From Tissierellia bacterium (GTDB lineage Bacteria; Bacillota; Clostridia; Tissierellales; Dethiosulfatibacteraceae): DNA of 7,587 nt. How positions within the stretch are numbered: position 1 is the stretch's first letter; every line of letters starts with the position of its first letter. The position numbers and the translations under genes are program-made. The stretch lies in the NCBI GenBank assembly GCA_007116605.1, contig SKID01000117.1, forward strand, positions 1 to 7,587. Reading direction: 5' to 3'. Below the pieces are notes generated by a model. The model did no database searches and was not told the origin of the DNA. It worked only from the letters and a program-made list of their open reading frames with translations. This document shows, piece by piece, positions 6,538 to 7,587 of this stretch.

Positions 6538-6550
6538 TTAAGGAGGAAAT

Positions 6551-7510
6551 ATGAGAAGAATTGGTGTCTTAACTAGCGGAGGAGATGCTCCGGGAATGAA
6601 TGCAGCTATAAGAGCTATTGTAAGATATGGAATTTATCACAACATCGAAGTGATGGGAATCTTAAGAGGATATAAAGGATTGATTGAAAATGATATGAAA
6701 GCTATGGATTTATCCTCGGTGGCAGATATCATACATAGAGGTGGAACTGTTTTAGGAACAGAAAGAAGCGAAGAGTTTAAGACAGAAGCGGGTCTAAAAA
6801 AAGCATTACAAACATTAAAATACCGAGATATCCATGGATTAGTAGTCATTGGAGGAGATGGATCATTTAGAGGCGCGGAAGTCCTATCCCAAGAAGGCAT
6901 TCCTACCATAGGTATTCCAGGAACCATTGACAATGATTTGGCGTATACAGAATATACATTAGGATTTAACACAGCATTAAATACCATTTTGGATGCAATC
7001 GGAAAGATCAGAGACACATCTTCTTCACATGAACGGTCTAATATTATCGAAGTGATGGGACGGGATTGCGGTGACTTAGCTCTTTATGCTGGTTTGGCAG
7101 GCGGTGCAGAAGTGGTGGTGATACCCGAAGAAACAGTGAACACTGACGAGATATGTGAAGTGATTATGCGAGGTAAAGCAAGAGGCAAAAAGCACAGTAT
7201 TATTATATTAGCTGAAGGTGTGGGAAGTGCTTTTGACTTAAAAGACGAAATAAAAAGCAAAATCGACATAGAAATTCGTTGCACAGTGTTAGGTTATATT
7301 CAAAGAGGTGGAACACCGACAGCTTATGATCGATTATTAGGTAGTCGTATGGGTGCGAAAGCAGTTGAACTTTTAATGAATAATCAAGCAAATCTTGTAA
7401 TAGGAACCAGAGGTAGTAAAATTTTCGGCCAAAAAATTAATGAGGCATTACGAATGGAAAAAGAATTTGACATTGAAGCCTATAGGCTCACAAAGATATT
7501 ATCCATTTAG
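6551..7510 (+). CDS. pfkA: ATP-dependent 6-phosphofructokinase
   Basis: A 319-residue PfkA that phosphorylates fructose 6-phosphate with ATP in the committed step of glycolysis; the bacterial enzyme is a cytoplasmic homotetramer. Visible motifs are TSGGDAPGMNA (8-18), GGDGS (101-105), PGTIDND (123-129) with catalytic Asp127, MGRDCG (169-174) and QRGGTPTAYDR (251-261). Gly104 marks the ATP-using rather than the pyrophosphate-using type. Substrate arginines Arg72, Arg162, Arg171, Arg243 and Arg252 are present. So are effector-site residues known from the Geobacillus enzyme (Arg21, Arg25, Asp59, Arg154, Glu187, Arg211, Lys213, His215), predicting ADP activation and PEP inhibition. Position 249, His in the Geobacillus and E. 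coli enzymes, is Tyr here. Length is the family norm. AAGGAGG lies 4 nt before ATG 6551. The gene follows dnaE by 87 nt, the usual clostridial order, and pyk often comes next. Confidence 0.97.
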   Translation: MRRIGVLTSGGDAPGMNAAIRAIVRYGIYHNIEVMGILRGYKGLIENDMKAMDLSSVADIIHRGGTVLGTERSEEFKTEAGLKKALQTLKYRDIHGLVVIGGDGSFRGAEVLSQEGIPTIGIPGTIDNDLAYTEYTLGFNTALNTILDAIGKIRDTSSSHERSNIIEVMGRDCGDLALYAGLAGGAEVVVIPEETVNTDEICEVIMRGKARGKKHSIIILAEGVGSAFDLKDEIKSKIDIEIRCTVLGYIQRGGTPTAYDRLLGSRMGAKAVELLMNNQANLVIGTRGSKIFGQKINEALRMEKEFDIEAYRLTKILSI

Positions 7511-7533
7511 TAGTTCTTAAATATGATATGAAA

Positions 7534-7551
7534 ATGCACGTATCTGTGCAT
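7534..7551 (+). other. Hairpin downstream of pfkA
   Basis: ATGCAC (7534-7539) and GTGCAT (7546-7551) form a perfect 6-bp stem with a 6-nt loop, 23 nt after the pfkA stop. The + strand sequence after it (GTGAAATAAAATT) is not T-rich, so it is not a standard terminator for pfkA. It could be an mRNA processing or stability element, or part of the leader of the next gene, for which pyk would be the expected candidate. GAGAGG at 7565-7570 abuts an ATG at 7571, which is too close for a normal start there, so the true start may lie beyond the window edge. Confidence 0.3.
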
Positions 7552-7587
7552 GTGAAATAAAATTGAGAGGATGGTAAGCATTAATAA

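Noticed and set aside
6637..7017. A 126-codon open frame antisense to pfkA.
   Set aside because: It lies wholly within pfkA, has no recognisable motif or good ribosome site, and is explained by codon bias of the real gene on the other strand.
7571..7587. Start of a following gene (ATG 7571, MVSIN).
   Set aside because: The purine-rich site abuts the ATG with no spacing, and too few codons remain to judge; pyk is expected here only from gene order.

Overview
This AT-rich window with strong Shine-Dalgarno sites looks like the chromosome of a low-GC Bacillota, most likely class Clostridia. It carries a long DnaE close to E. coli length, with pfkA directly after it, next to the rapZ/yvcK/whiA/HPr group typical of that lineage. 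I cannot name a genus. It is mostly a conserved housekeeping locus: I see no IS element, phage gene, CRISPR array, tRNA or rRNA, and I did not find a wholly new system. What stands out is the arrangement and the regulatory DNA.

Layout: (1) 1-126, the 3' end of an upstream gene, probably rapZ by context, overlapping (2) yvcK on the + strand, 107-1099. (3) A minus-strand operon reads right to left from a clear sigma-A-type promoter: a Nudix hydrolase (2752-2324), whiA (2309-1353) and an HPr gene (1356-1096). whiA and the HPr gene overlap by ATGA, and the HPr stop codon overlaps the yvcK stop codon tail to tail. (4) A 234-nt divergent region holds the Nudix promoter and a probable dnaE promoter. 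(5) dnaE (2987-6463) encodes a full-length replicative DNA polymerase III alpha subunit with an intact PHP metal site. (6) pfkA (6551-7510) encodes ATP-dependent 6-phosphofructokinase, with its own strong promoter and a leader that can form a 5'-terminal stem-loop. (7) 7511-7587 is the start of the next intergenic region; pyk would be expected next but is not visible.

How the genes fit together: YvcK, WhiA, HPr and (if correctly named) RapZ belong to a group linking carbon status to cell-envelope and division control in Gram-positive bacteria. HPr has both His15 (PEP-dependent phosphorylation) and Ser46 (HPr kinase site). PfkA keeps the residues of the allosteric ADP/PEP site, so it too responds to glycolytic state. 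In related Clostridia I recall yvcK, whiA, HPr, dnaE and pfkA all reading in one direction. Here the Nudix-whiA-HPr block is reversed relative to its flanks, which suggests a local inversion. A 12-bp hairpin inside the 3' end of the HPr gene could serve as the yvcK terminator at the resulting convergent junction.
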